From contig JADKFY010000002.1 in assembly GCA_016717305.1 (NCBI GenBank), positions 1 to 64,000 on the forward strand: a stretch of 64,000 nucleotides of DNA, in the 5' to 3' direction. Of the stretch, positions 51,950 to 60,859 are shown piece after piece. The DNA is from Flavobacteriales bacterium. Lineage in GTDB: Bacteria > Bacteroidota > Bacteroidia > Flavobacteriales_F > PHOS-HE28. The translations under genes were made by a program, and so were the position numbers. Numbering within the stretch: position 1 is the first letter of the stretch; each line of letters opens with the position of its first letter. The notes below the pieces were generated by a model, which was not told the origin of the DNA, did not search any database, and was given only the letters and a program-made list of their open reading frames with translations.

Positions 51950-54487
51950 TCAACGAGTGATCATCAATTTCAGCGCTGAGATCTCTGCCATATTACTCAC
52001 CGAAATAGTATACATGCCACTCGCCAGTTTCGCGAAGTCAATGTAAGTTGCACCTGACGGGGGGACGTTGATTAGTTCTTCTTGAACGACACGCCCAGCC
52101 GCGTCACATACACGGATCGTTTGTCTCCCAGAAGCGACTCCTCGCACAACCCACCGGTCGTCCCCAAGGGGAATAGCTGTCAGGTTGTTATTCCCCAATA
52201 ACTGCTCCGAAAAGCCCACCGGGCCGCCAGTAATTGCTTGGGTACACAGCACGGCCACGAATAGATCGGTGTAATTGAATAAGGCCACTTCGTACTGGTC
52301 ATCGTAGTAGGCTGGGTCGCCAGGGAAATAAAGTGGAAAGCTTTGGTCCAAAGGAAAACCCTTACTGGTAATACCCGATATGAACAGTTCACCCGCGCTG
52401 AACGAAGCCGAACGAATGCTCTCGCCTCTACCTCCTTGTGGTCCACCATAAAAGGAACTGTAGACCCATGAGGTACTGGCATCGAATGCCACCACGAGAC
52501 CGTCCCTTCCGTTATCACTTCCTACATTATCCGCACCCACCAACGAAGGTTGATCGTATACGCCACCTACAGGAACGATCGGGAGGTCCGGGTCGGACGT
52601 AAAACCCACAGCGAATAAATGGTCGTTGGCCAGTTCCAGAGATTCGATCCCGGTTCTTGGCCCTCCTCCCAAATAGGTACACCATTCTTTCGCACGGTTC
52701 GATCCCTTGAACTTGACGATGTAGCCACAGCCATCGGTTGATCCAACGCTGTTGATGTAGCCACCCATGGATTGATAGGGCAGGTTCGTGCTTTGGGTTT
52801 TGCCAGCGAGGAATAGATCGCCATTAGTACGACAAGCAAGACTATTATAGCCTGGCTCGTCGATGCCGTTCCCCCCGAAGTAGGTTGCCCAGTTGCATGA
52901 TGCGCCGCTGGTAAAGCCCAATATAACATTGTCTTTGTCGCCTGCATTACTTGTTTGGTCATAAGCACTGCTGCCACCATCGATCAGGACCAAGTTCGTG
53001 CTCGTTGTAGAACCGCTTACGTAGAAACCGGTTTCATGGCAAACCACATCCTCGCCAACATCAAGTCCAGATCCTCCATAGGATGTACACCAATCCAATC
53101 CATCTTGGGTCGAAAAGCGTGCAAAGAGAATGTCCCTTAAGCCGTTCCCTGCGGGCCAACTCGTAGCACCTGATAATGGTTGTTCAGGAAACGTCCCTGA
53201 GCATCGACCAACAATATGGAGCCTCCCTTGGCTGTCGAAATCCATACCATGGATCGCCTCGTCCTTATCCCCGAAGTAAGTGCTCCATTCTATTATTCCA
53301 AGGTTGTTGAATTTGCCAATGAATCCGGCATTGGTCAGGTTTCCTACGCCATTCTGGTTGTTATATGCACCAGTTTGGAACCAAGGGAACATGTCTGGAG
53401 TAAAGGTATAACCGCCAATATAGACCTTGGTAGGTTGATCTTTTACGGCTATCGCATAGGCGATCTGGTCCCCTGTACCACCGTAATAAACCGTCCACTT
53501 CAATTCATGCTCAGAACTGAAGCTTGTAAGGAGTGCACAACTCCCTTGCACCGTGATATAAGTTGAACCCACATTACCTTGAAATGTTATGAAATCGCTT
53601 TCCGTTGAGCCGGTAAGGTACGAATTGCCCTCTGAGTCTGTCTCTGTATCATAGATCTGGTCCGGTGCCGATCCCCCATAGTAAGAACCCCAACAAAGTC
53701 CGTCTGTAGGCGTTTGTTGTGGAGCCGGTGTAGGCCCGATCTGTAAAACCAAAGGCAGTTCGGGGTTGTAGTTTTCAAATCCCAAAGAGACAATATTTGC
53801 GCTTTCTATTTCCTCATACTGTGCGTTCCAATCCAATTGGATCACCTCATTGTTCGCGTCCACTTGGTAAGCGATCGCCTCATCCAACTTGATCCACTGT
53901 CCTTCTTTGTAGATCTTCAGGTAACCGGCTATATCCAGCTGTAAGCTATCCTGCCCGAAGAATTGCAATTTGATCTTGTTGGGGTCGCTACCCGGCCAAC
54001 AATAAAAGGCCAATTTCTGTCCTGCACTTCCGCTGTAGAAGACCATGTCCACGTTCGTGTAAACGCTAGGATATTGCACGTAGTCGTATCCATAGACATG
54101 ATCAATTCCATTTGGACCACACCACGGCAGGTAATAATTCTGGTAATGCGTTTTAACGACATTCCCGACAGGATTTACGAATGCGGCATCGTATGGGCGT
54201 ATGTCTAAGCGGTGGCTCAACACGCTGTCGCTGGGTAATAGTCCTGTAGGCTGCTGCAATACCAGAGAAAATCGGCTGTCCTTCAGGAAATATGCCCGGG
54301 GGTAAGCTCCTTGAGAATAGTATTTCACATCACCCATGGGCTGACCTAATTCGTTTTTGATTTGCCCTCGGTTCTCCCAAAAGCCGATGCTCCCTTTACA
54401 TGATTCGCCGTAATAGTCCGGCAAAACTGATTGCGCGAGTAGAGGGGGGCATAAAAGCGCTATGGTAAGGGTCAGGACTTGTTTCAT
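51950..54487 (-). CDS. SBBP-repeat T9SS protein with N-terminal DUF7948-like domain
   Basis: An 845-residue protein starting at MKQVLTLTIALLCPPLLAQ (54487), chosen over the longer frame because it gives a clean signal peptide. The N-terminal domain of about 220 residues begins GFWENRGQIKNELGQPMGDVKYYSQG, the ENRGQ pattern found before SBBP repeats. Beta-propeller (SBBP) repeats follow: WGSYYGGSAPDQIYDTETDSEGNSYLTGST, WTVYYGGTGDQIAYAIAV, WSTYFGDKDEAIHGMDF, WCTSYGGSGLDVGEDVV, and more. The last 75 residues are a type A sorting domain. Probably surface-associated, ligand unknown. It leads the gene at 50572-51948. Confidence 0.87.
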   Translation of the reverse strand: MKQVLTLTIALLCPPLLAQSVLPDYYGESCKGSIGFWENRGQIKNELGQPMGDVKYYSQGAYPRAYFLKDSRFSLVLQQPTGLLPSDSVLSHRLDIRPYDAAFVNPVGNVVKTHYQNYYLPWCGPNGIDHVYGYDYVQYPSVYTNVDMVFYSGSAGQKLAFYCWPGSDPNKIKLQFFGQDSLQLDIAGYLKIYKEGQWIKLDEAIAYQVDANNEVIQLDWNAQYEEIESANIVSLGFENYNPELPLVLQIGPTPAPQQTPTDGLCWGSYYGGSAPDQIYDTETDSEGNSYLTGSTESDFITFQGNVGSTYITVQGSCALLTSFSSEHELKWTVYYGGTGDQIAYAIAVKDQPTKVYIGGYTFTPDMFPWFQTGAYNNQNGVGNLTNAGFIGKFNNLGIIEWSTYFGDKDEAIHGMDFDSQGRLHIVGRCSGTFPEQPLSGATSWPAGNGLRDILFARFSTQDGLDWCTSYGGSGLDVGEDVVCHETGFYVSGSTTSTNLVLIDGGSSAYDQTSNAGDKDNVILGFTSGASCNWATYFGGNGIDEPGYNSLACRTNGDLFLAGKTQSTNLPYQSMGGYINSVGSTDGCGYIVKFKGSNRAKEWCTYLGGGPRTGIESLELANDHLFAVGFTSDPDLPIVPVGGVYDQPSLVGADNVGSDNGRDGLVVAFDASTSWVYSSFYGGPQGGRGESIRSASFSAGELFISGITSKGFPLDQSFPLYFPGDPAYYDDQYEVALFNYTDLFVAVLCTQAITGGPVGFSEQLLGNNNLTAIPLGDDRWVVRGVASGRQTIRVCDAAGRVVQEELINVPPSGATYIDFAKLASGMYTISVSNMAEISALKLMITR

Positions 54488-54594
54488 GGTTACAAGATTA
54501 TTTTTTGGTTTCAGGGGTTGTATTGAAAGTGTGAACGTATAGTCGAACTCTTCCGTTTCCAAATTATTCAACGACTATTTTCAGTTGTGCCACC

Positions 54595-54828
54595 TGGCCC
54601 GTTGGCATCAATAGCAGCGAAATCGCCTATTGTGGGCAGAAGTATACCTCCGATTCTCTCGATGCACCCGTGCTCCACATCAACCTGGCAGAGCCGCGGT
54701 TGCCATTCACCCCATCGCTGATCGATGCCGCACTACCCATAGCGGCGCGCTCATTGTTAGTTGTGAAGAGCTTGTTCTACCTGAGAAGGAGATCCGCCCA
54801 AAGGTTCTTGGCTCTACAGTTGGCATGA
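54595..54828 (+). pseudogene. remnant of a second pyruvate dehydrogenase E1-beta C terminus
   Basis: Seventy-seven codons read WPVGINSSEIAYCGQKYT...LDAPVLHINLAEPRLPFTPSLIDAALP and then drift to a TGA at 54826-54828. Aligned with the end of pdhB at 46445-47428 (WPIGSVASEIAYRVQK...LDAPVLRVNQADTPLPFTPTLIDASLP), they match over most positions. The upstream 2-oxoacid dehydrogenase sequence is absent. The frame has stayed open, so loss of the rest may be recent or the piece may be a partial duplication. The short ORF at 54630-54839 in another frame is spurious. Confidence 0.75.
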
Positions 54829-54865
54829 TCGTTCACTGATAGGTCCCAAGTTCCAACCATTCGTC

Positions 54866-54873
54866 TATTTTTG
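54866..54873 (+). promoter_or_regulatory. -7 promoter element TATTTTTG for the membrane pyrophosphatase
   Basis: TATTTTTG fits TAnnTTTG, 74 bases before the ATG at 54948. The leader would be about 68 bases and includes a GGGGCGATTTGTTTTTCGCC hairpin-like stretch. Confidence 0.45.
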
Positions 54874-54947
54874 CGGCCCCCGAAATGCGGGGCGATTTGT
54901 TTTTCGCCTGAAGAACAGAACGTTAACACTAGAACAACAGAACTGAA

Positions 54948-57188
54948 ATGGGAAGTGAGATCATGTATTACATCCCTTTGATGGGAGTGGTCGGCCTGAT
55001 CGTAATGATCGGCAAAGCGATGTGGGTGAGCAAGCAGGATGCGGGCGATGCCAACATGCAGGAGCTTGCGGGCTACATCGCGAAGGGCGCCAGCGCCTTC
55101 CTGAAAGCGGAATGGAAAGTGCTGGGCGTATTCGCGGCCATCGCTGCTGTCTTATTGGCGTGGAGCGGCACCTTGCATGAGAACAGCGACTGGGTGATCG
55201 CGATCGCCTTTTTGATCGGTGCCTTCTTCAGTGCATTCGCAGGGTGGATCGGTATGAACATCGCCACCAAGGCCAACGTGCGAACCACACAAGCGGCGCG
55301 TACCAGTTTGAAGAAAGCGTTGCAGGTCTCCTTCAATGGCGGTGCCGTGATGGGTCTTGGCGTAGCCGGTCTCGCTGTGGTCGGTCTGAGCACGCTCTTC
55401 ATCGTTTTCCTTGGCATGTACGTGACCGATGGCAACGCCAACGGCCCACAGATGATGAAGTGCCTGGAGGTGCTGGCTGGCTTCAGCCTCGGTGCCGAGA
55501 GCATTGCGCTCTTCGCTCGCGTAGGGGGTGGCATCTACACCAAAGCCGCAGACGTAGGAGCGGATCTGGTGGGAAAGGTGGAGGCCGGTATCCCTGAAGA
55601 TGATGCACGTAACCCAGCGACCATCGCCGATAACGTAGGCGATAACGTGGGTGATGTGGCCGGTATGGGCGCGGATCTTTTCGGTAGCTACGTGGCAACG
55701 ATGTTGGCGACCATGGTACTCGGTCGTGAAGTGGTGAGCGCGGACAATTTCGGTGGCATGGCCCCGATCCTGCTCCCAATGGTGATCGCCGGCTTGGGCG
55801 TATTGTTCAGCATCGTTGGCACTTTGTTCGTGAAGATCAACAAGGACACCGACAGCGTGATGAACGCACTGAACCTGGGCAACTGGGGTTCTATGGTATT
55901 GGTAGCGATCTCCAGCTACTTCTTGGTGGATTGGATGTTGCCCGAGACCATGCAGTTCGTCCGCAACGGCATCTCCGTGGAGTTGACCAGCATGAACGTG
56001 TTCTGGGCGATCATCCTCGGCCTCGTGGTCGGTACGTTGATGAGCATGGTCACCGAATACTACACTAGCATGGGCCGTCGCCCGGTGATGAGCATTGTGA
56101 AGAAGAGCGGCACCGGCCACGGCACGAACGTGATCGGTGGTTTGGCCATGGGCATGGAAAGCACGGTGCTTCCGATCCTGATCCTCGCAGCAGGCATCTG
56201 GGGTTCCTTCGAACTCGCCGGTATGTACGGTGTGGCGATCGCAGCAGCCGGTATGATGGCCACCACCGCTATGCAGCTCGCGATAGATGCCTTCGGTCCG
56301 ATCGCCGACAATGCCGGTGGTATCGCTGAAATGAGCGGCCTGCCAGCAGAAGTACGTGAGCGCACCGACAACCTCGACGCTGTGGGCAACACCACCGCTG
56401 CTACAGGTAAAGGCTTTGCCATCGCCTCTGCCGCCTTGACCGCACTTGCGCTGTTCGCAGCTTACGTGGGCATGTCCGGCATCACGGGCATCGACATCTA
56501 CAAAGCGAACGTGTTGGCCATGTTGTTCGTGGGCGGCATGATCCCTTTCTTCTTCAGCAGCCTAGCGATCAGCGCCGTTGGTAAAGCCGCAATGGACATG
56601 GTGAAGGAAGTGCGCCGCCAGTTCCGCGAGATCCCCGGGATCATGGAAGGCAAAGCGAAGCCGGAATATGAGAAGTGCGTTGCGATCAGCACGGAGGCAT
56701 CCATCCGCGAGATGATCGCACCTGGGGCGTTGGCGTTGCTGTCACCGATCATCGTTGGTTTCCTTGCTGGTCCAGAAGCGTTGGGCGGATTGCTCGCCGG
56801 CATCACGGTGAGCGGTGTGCTCATGGGCATGTTCCAGAACAACGCCGGTGGCGCGTGGGACAATGCAAAGAAGAGCTTTGAAAAAGGCGTGGAGATCGAT
56901 GGTGTGATGTACTACAAGCACAAGGCCGACAGACCTTCATTGCCGCACCAAGCAGCAGTAACGGGTGATACCGTGGGCGATCCGTTCAAGGACACCTCTG
57001 GACCATCCATGAACATCCTCATCAAATTGACGAGCATCGTGGCGTTGATCATTGCACCGCACATCAACGAAGGTGGTCACAGCGCACCCGCGCCGCACGA
57101 TCACGAAGGTCACGACCACGGTGCATTGCCTGTTGAGGATGCCGCGCCCGTTGCCGCTTCGACTTTGTCGCTGAACGATCGGTTCTAA
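54948..57188 (+). CDS. hppA: membrane-bound ion-pumping inorganic pyrophosphatase
   Basis: A 746-residue protein with about 16 membrane spans. It has the signature DVGADLVGKVEAGIPEDD near residue 202, DNVGDNVGDVAGMGADLFGS, and the C-terminal DTVGDPFKDTSGPSMNILIKL. GNTTAATGKG near residue 479 has Ala at the position where K+-independent enzymes carry Lys (GNTTKA), so it is predicted to be K+-dependent. Whether it pumps H+, Na+ or both is not settled by eye. A His/Glu-rich C-terminal tail (HINEGGHSAPAPHDHEGHDHG) could bind metal. It hydrolyses cytoplasmic PPi and energises the membrane. Monocistronic, followed by a strong terminator. Confidence 0.95.
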   Translation: MGSEIMYYIPLMGVVGLIVMIGKAMWVSKQDAGDANMQELAGYIAKGASAFLKAEWKVLGVFAAIAAVLLAWSGTLHENSDWVIAIAFLIGAFFSAFAGWIGMNIATKANVRTTQAARTSLKKALQVSFNGGAVMGLGVAGLAVVGLSTLFIVFLGMYVTDGNANGPQMMKCLEVLAGFSLGAESIALFARVGGGIYTKAADVGADLVGKVEAGIPEDDARNPATIADNVGDNVGDVAGMGADLFGSYVATMLATMVLGREVVSADNFGGMAPILLPMVIAGLGVLFSIVGTLFVKINKDTDSVMNALNLGNWGSMVLVAISSYFLVDWMLPETMQFVRNGISVELTSMNVFWAIILGLVVGTLMSMVTEYYTSMGRRPVMSIVKKSGTGHGTNVIGGLAMGMESTVLPILILAAGIWGSFELAGMYGVAIAAAGMMATTAMQLAIDAFGPIADNAGGIAEMSGLPAEVRERTDNLDAVGNTTAATGKGFAIASAALTALALFAAYVGMSGITGIDIYKANVLAMLFVGGMIPFFFSSLAISAVGKAAMDMVKEVRRQFREIPGIMEGKAKPEYEKCVAISTEASIREMIAPGALALLSPIIVGFLAGPEALGGLLAGITVSGVLMGMFQNNAGGAWDNAKKSFEKGVEIDGVMYYKHKADRPSLPHQAAVTGDTVGDPFKDTSGPSMNILIKLTSIVALIIAPHINEGGHSAPAPHDHEGHDHGALPVEDAAPVAASTLSLNDRF

Positions 57189-57202
57189 GAGCACTCCACA
57201 TT

Positions 57203-57240
57203 AAGAAGCCCCGGTGATCGTTGGATCATCGGGGCTTCTT
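57203..57240 (+). terminator. terminator after hppA
   Basis: A 17-bp stem with one G-T type mismatch (AAGAAGCCCCGGTGATC with GATCATCGGGGCTTCTT, 4-base loop), 14 bases after the hppA stop. A weak T run (TTCTTCGTTT) follows. Confidence 0.8.
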
Positions 57241-57414
57241 CGTTTGTAGGGTAGATTCGAATTCTATACAGTTCAATTGCTATCAGTGCGACCTTCTAGC
57301 AGATGAACGATCCTAGGCATTGATCCATAGAAACTCGCCGGGGTGAGGGAGAATTCACTGGTCCACGAGCAAAGCTCAATGTTACCAGAAACAGCTCCAG
57401 ATCCGCATAGATAG

Positions 57415-57449
57415 TCACCCCTCTCCCCTTGGAGAGGGGCCGGGGGTGA
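57415..57449. repeat. nested palindrome of CCCCTCTCC/GGAGAGGGG type
   Basis: An inner CTCTCC...GGAGAG and outer TCACCCC...GGGGTGA form a nested inverted repeat five bases from the deoxynucleoside kinase stop. It could terminate that minus-strand transcript or be a dispersed repeat. I recall similar sequences between genes in other Bacteroidota, from memory only. Confidence 0.6.
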
Positions 57450-57453
57450 GGCC

Positions 57454-58152
57454 CTACTTCTTCCCCTTCTTCTTCTCCGCCTTTTTCGCAGCAGGCTTCG
57501 CGGCGATCACTTTACCTTTCGGTGCTTCCAATTCCATGGGGAACAAACCGTGGATCTCCGCATCGATCTTGTTGATGATGATGCCGAGGTCGCCGCGGTC
57601 GTTGTGGAAGCTGTTGCCTTCCACATCGATGATCAACAGTTTGCCCTTGTCATAGGTCTGGATCCACGCTTCGTAACGTTCGTTGAGGCGCTTGAGGTAA
57701 TCGATGCTGATGCTGTTCTCGTATTCGCGGCCGCGTTCGCTGATCTGCTTCACGAGTTTGTCCACCGGAGCTTGCAGGTAGATCATCAGATCGGGAGGAG
57801 TGATCGAATGGTCCATGTTCTGGAACAGACGGAAATAGTTCTCGAAGTCGCGCGTGGTCATCAACCCCATGGCGTGCAGGTTGGGCGCGAAGATGAACGC
57901 GTCCTCGTAGATCGTGCGATCCTGCACCACATTGCGGCCACTGCGCCGGATCTCCAGCAACTGCTCGTAGCGGGAGTTCAGAAAGAAGATCTGCAAGTTG
58001 AAGCTCCAACGTTGCATGTCCTTGTAGAAGTCGAAGAGATACGGGTTGTTGTCCACAGCCTCCTCCAACTGGTCCCATTTGTAATGTTTGGCGAGGAGCT
58101 TGGTAAGTGTGGACTTGCCGGAACCGATATTTCCTGCGATCGCGATATGCAT
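57454..58152 (-). CDS. deoxynucleoside kinase
   Basis: A 232-residue P-loop kinase. It has MHIAIAGNIGSGKSTLTKLL (Walker A GNIGSGKST), WDQLEEAVDNNPYLFDFYKDMQRWSFNLQIFFL, the catalytic DRTIYEDAFIFA region with ERSI/DRTI, and the lid Arg cluster ISERGREYENSI. This is the dNK/dGK-type family that phosphorylates deoxynucleosides for salvage. A lysine-rich tail of about 30 residues (AAKPAAKKAEKKKGKK) extends beyond the usual end and is probably disordered. The specific nucleoside cannot be told from sequence. Confidence 0.9.
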   Translation of the reverse strand: MHIAIAGNIGSGKSTLTKLLAKHYKWDQLEEAVDNNPYLFDFYKDMQRWSFNLQIFFLNSRYEQLLEIRRSGRNVVQDRTIYEDAFIFAPNLHAMGLMTTRDFENYFRLFQNMDHSITPPDLMIYLQAPVDKLVKQISERGREYENSISIDYLKRLNERYEAWIQTYDKGKLLIIDVEGNSFHNDRGDLGIIINKIDAEIHGLFPMELEAPKGKVIAAKPAAKKAEKKKGKK

Positions 58153-58242
58153 GATGTAGCCTTCAGAAAATTGATGAGGTGCGAAGGTATCCGTGCGAAC
58201 GGATGAAAGGGGCGGTTGTGGAAAAGTCGTGTCCTTTCCAGC

Positions 58243-59145
58243 CTATTGCGCCAGGGTGTGGATAACTATCCGGTCGGCTGTCAGCAAGTATAACTTACCC
58301 CGTTCCACGCGCGCATCAATGACCAGTGAAGGTTCAATGGGCAGTGGGAAATCGATGATCCCGAACGACTTCATGTCATACACATGCATCGATCCTTCCG
58401 AGAAATAGTACAGCGCACCCTCACGCACTTGAAAACTCTGTGCACCCAGGATAGGGATCGTTTTGAAGTAGGTTCCGAACATGTCGAAGACGAGAATGCC
58501 ATGGAGCGGATCGTTCACGTACAAGCGACTGTCATACTCCTGCATGGCCGCAGGTGCGGGAGTGATCCCGAGCAATTGGTCCAAGCGACCGGTATTCGCC
58601 AACTTCCGAAGTTGGGCATCAACGCGCACCAGGGCGAGTTCGCGGTTGTCGAACAACCAGAAGCTGTTCTGCACGCTCATGCATGCCAACACCACTTGCG
58701 GATATCCATCGCGCGGCAAATTGATCACACTGCCTTGCACACTGAGGGTGTTGTCCAGCACCGCGAGCTGACCTTGGTCCTTCGAAAAGACCATGGGCTT
58801 CAAGGAGTAGAACGCATCAAGCGTGCTGATCTGGCCGAAAGTCTTCACACTGTTCCTTAGCCACGACTTACCATTCGCATTGAAGAGTTCCAGTACATCA
58901 CCGTGCAACACGTACACATTGCCCATTTCATCGGTGGTGAACGCATCGAACTTTCCTTCGATCACCAAGCTGTCCTGTCCAAAAGCGAACAGGTTCAGTG
59001 CGAGAGCAAGAGCTGCTATGGGGTTTTGGAGTTGCAAGGGATGTGTGGATGATCGGATGAAATGGTCAAGGCAACTTGTAGAATGCGGTTTGCCTCCTTC
59101 AAATGGCGATCGGTGCAAGCAGATCTTCAAGGATCGTCCGGTCAT
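58243..59145 (-). CDS. hypothetical secreted protein, probable beta-propeller
   Basis: An open frame of 300 residues. The mature part (DSLVIEGKFDAFTTDEMGNVYVLHGDVLELFNANGKSW and later FDNRELALVRVDAQLRKLANTGRLDQLLGI) reads like a six-bladed NHL-type propeller with no named family. The start is uncertain. ATG 59145 overlaps the GH3-like gene's end and adds about 36 unlikely residues. TTG 59037 would begin just before the signal peptide core (AALALALNLFAFGQ). It probably acts in the periplasm, and its neighbours give no clue to function. Confidence 0.65.
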   Translation of the reverse strand: MTGRSLKICLHRSPFEGGKPHSTSCLDHFIRSSTHPLQLQNPIAALALALNLFAFGQDSLVIEGKFDAFTTDEMGNVYVLHGDVLELFNANGKSWLRNSVKTFGQISTLDAFYSLKPMVFSKDQGQLAVLDNTLSVQGSVINLPRDGYPQVVLACMSVQNSFWLFDNRELALVRVDAQLRKLANTGRLDQLLGITPAPAAMQEYDSRLYVNDPLHGILVFDMFGTYFKTIPILGAQSFQVREGALYYFSEGSMHVYDMKSFGIIDFPLPIEPSLVIDARVERGKLYLLTADRIVIHTLAQ

Positions 59146-60610
59146 TGCTCAACCTCGGCACTTTGTTCTGCCCGCCCAATTTGCCGCGTTGCTTCATCCA
59201 TGCATAGAACGTGCCGGAGGGCACGGCATGTACCACTGGCGCTACCATCGCCATGTCGCCTTTCCGTTTGGCATCGTAATCGGAATTGATCGAACGCATG
59301 GTCTTGTCCAGGGTATGGGTGAAGAGATCCATGTCCTTGGGTGGGGTTTCAAATTCGATCACCCACTCGTGCCCGCCACGTGCCTGATCTGCCATGTAAA
59401 CGGGCGCCGCGGTGTATTCCTGTACAATGGTCCGTGTGGCCTCACAAGCTGCGGCAATACCGCGATCCGCGTTCTCCACGATCAATTCTTCTCCGAATGC
59501 GTTGATGAAGCTGCGTATCCTGCCGCTCACCTGTATGCGGTGCGGGGACAAGCTGGTAAAGCGAATGGTGTCGCCGGGCATGTAGCGCCATAGCCCGCCG
59601 TTGGTACTGATCACCAAGGCGTAAGAAGTATCCACTTGCACTTCGTTCAACAGGATGGTCCGTGGATCCTGTTTCCCGACCTGGTCCATGGGCATGAATT
59701 CGTAGAAGATGCCGTAATCCAACATCAACAGCATATCGTCGGCACCATGTCTGTCCTGGATGGAGAAGGATCCTTCGGAGGCGTTGTAGGTCTCCAAATA
59801 ATTCATGGTGGGTGAAGGGATGAGCTCCTCGAATTGCGCGCGATAGGGCCTGAAGCTGACACCACCGTGCATGTACAATTCCAAGTTGGGCCACACCTCA
59901 AGTATGTTCTTCTTGCCCGTGAGTTCAAGGATCCTGCGGAAGAGCACCAAGGTCCAAGAGGGTACACCAGCGATGCAGCGCACATCCTCGCGCATGGTTT
60001 CGCGGGCCATTCGTTCGATCTTCACTTCCCAATTCTCCAAGAGCGCAGTTTCGATCACCGGAGTTCTTCGCACTTCCACCCAAATTGGAAGGTTGCGGAT
60101 GATGATCGATGAAAGATCACCGCTGTATGCGTCCGGCCGAAATTGTTCAATGGTGCTGGACCCGCCCACCAAAAGCGTCATGCCGTAATAGAGTTTGCTT
60201 TCCGGGAATTGCTGGTAATGGAATGCGATCAGGTCCTTGCCTCCCTTGTAGTGGCAATCCTCCAACGCTTCGCGGCTCACGGGAATGTACTTGCTGCGTG
60301 AACTCGTAGTGCCGCTGCTCTTCGCGAACCATTTGATGTCCGTTGGCCAGAGCAGGTTCTGTTCGCCCTTTCGCAAACGCTCGGTGAAGGGTTTCACATC
60401 CTCATAATCCTGCAATGGAACGCGTTTGCGGAATTCATCCGGATCGGTGATGGAAGAGTAATCATACTTCCTTCCCCATTCAGTATAGCGCGCTTTCTGC
60501 ATCAGGTCCAAGAAAACCTCCAGTTGGGCCATACTGGGGTTCGCACGGAACAGGTCGATCTGTTGCAGCCGTTTAGTGATCAAGAAAGAGACGAGCGTGT
60601 TCACGGGCAT
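59099..60610 (-). CDS. GH3 auxin-responsive promoter family protein (acyl-adenylate forming enzyme)
   Basis: A 503-residue protein starting at MPVNTLVSFLITKRLQQ (60610), chosen because the longer frame lacks similarity before it. It has the ATP-binding motif FAKSSGTTSSRSKYIPVS near 95-112, then YNASEGSFSIQDR and YEFMPMDQ, and the WRYMPGDTIRFTSLSPHRIQVSGRIRSFINAFGEELIVENAD hinge and C-terminal region. GH3 relatives adenylate carboxylic acids and conjugate them to amino acids. Bacterial homologues are common in Bacteroidota with unknown substrates. Heptamer array H lies about 115 bases upstream. Confidence 0.88.
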   Translation of the reverse strand: MPVNTLVSFLITKRLQQIDLFRANPSMAQLEVFLDLMQKARYTEWGRKYDYSSITDPDEFRKRVPLQDYEDVKPFTERLRKGEQNLLWPTDIKWFAKSSGTTSSRSKYIPVSREALEDCHYKGGKDLIAFHYQQFPESKLYYGMTLLVGGSSTIEQFRPDAYSGDLSSIIIRNLPIWVEVRRTPVIETALLENWEVKIERMARETMREDVRCIAGVPSWTLVLFRRILELTGKKNILEVWPNLELYMHGGVSFRPYRAQFEELIPSPTMNYLETYNASEGSFSIQDRHGADDMLLMLDYGIFYEFMPMDQVGKQDPRTILLNEVQVDTSYALVISTNGGLWRYMPGDTIRFTSLSPHRIQVSGRIRSFINAFGEELIVENADRGIAAACEATRTIVQEYTAAPVYMADQARGGHEWVIEFETPPKDMDLFTHTLDKTMRSINSDYDAKRKGDMAMVAPVVHAVPSGTFYAWMKQRGKLGGQNKVPRLSNDRTILEDLLAPIAI

Positions 60611-60723
60611 TCGGGGAGGCAACGAAGGTCGGACAAGCGTACCGAAGGACACCGTTGTGGTGGATCCGGCGCCGTTAAGGTAATGGGTCGAAGCAAAAGT
60701 CGAGATGACACCCAACAACATCC

Positions 60724-60774
60724 ACTCGCAACTCGCGACTAACGACTAACGACTCCCTTCACTAACGACTAATT
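60724..60774 (+). repeat. heptamer array H, unit ACTAACG
   Basis: Units ACTCGCA, ACTCGCG, ACTAACG, ACTAACG, a 9-base ACTCCCTTC, ACTAACG, ACTAATT. It lies in the divergent gap between the GH3-like gene and the DUF2797 gene. No inverted partner or four-helix-bundle gene was found nearby. Confidence 0.8.
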
Positions 60775-60859
60775 GCTCCGCAACAACCCAAAGAAGCTCT
60801 TGACCATTGTCTCGTGATGGATCACACGATTACCTTCAGCCCATTGAATTGAAAGTCGA

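Noticed and set aside
54630..54839. 69-codon ORF over the pdhB remnant
   Set aside because: It lies in a different frame from the recognisable E1-beta sequence.
55152..56120. 322-codon ORF opposite the membrane pyrophosphatase
   Set aside because: His-rich antisense shadow of hydrophobic codons; no start context or family match.
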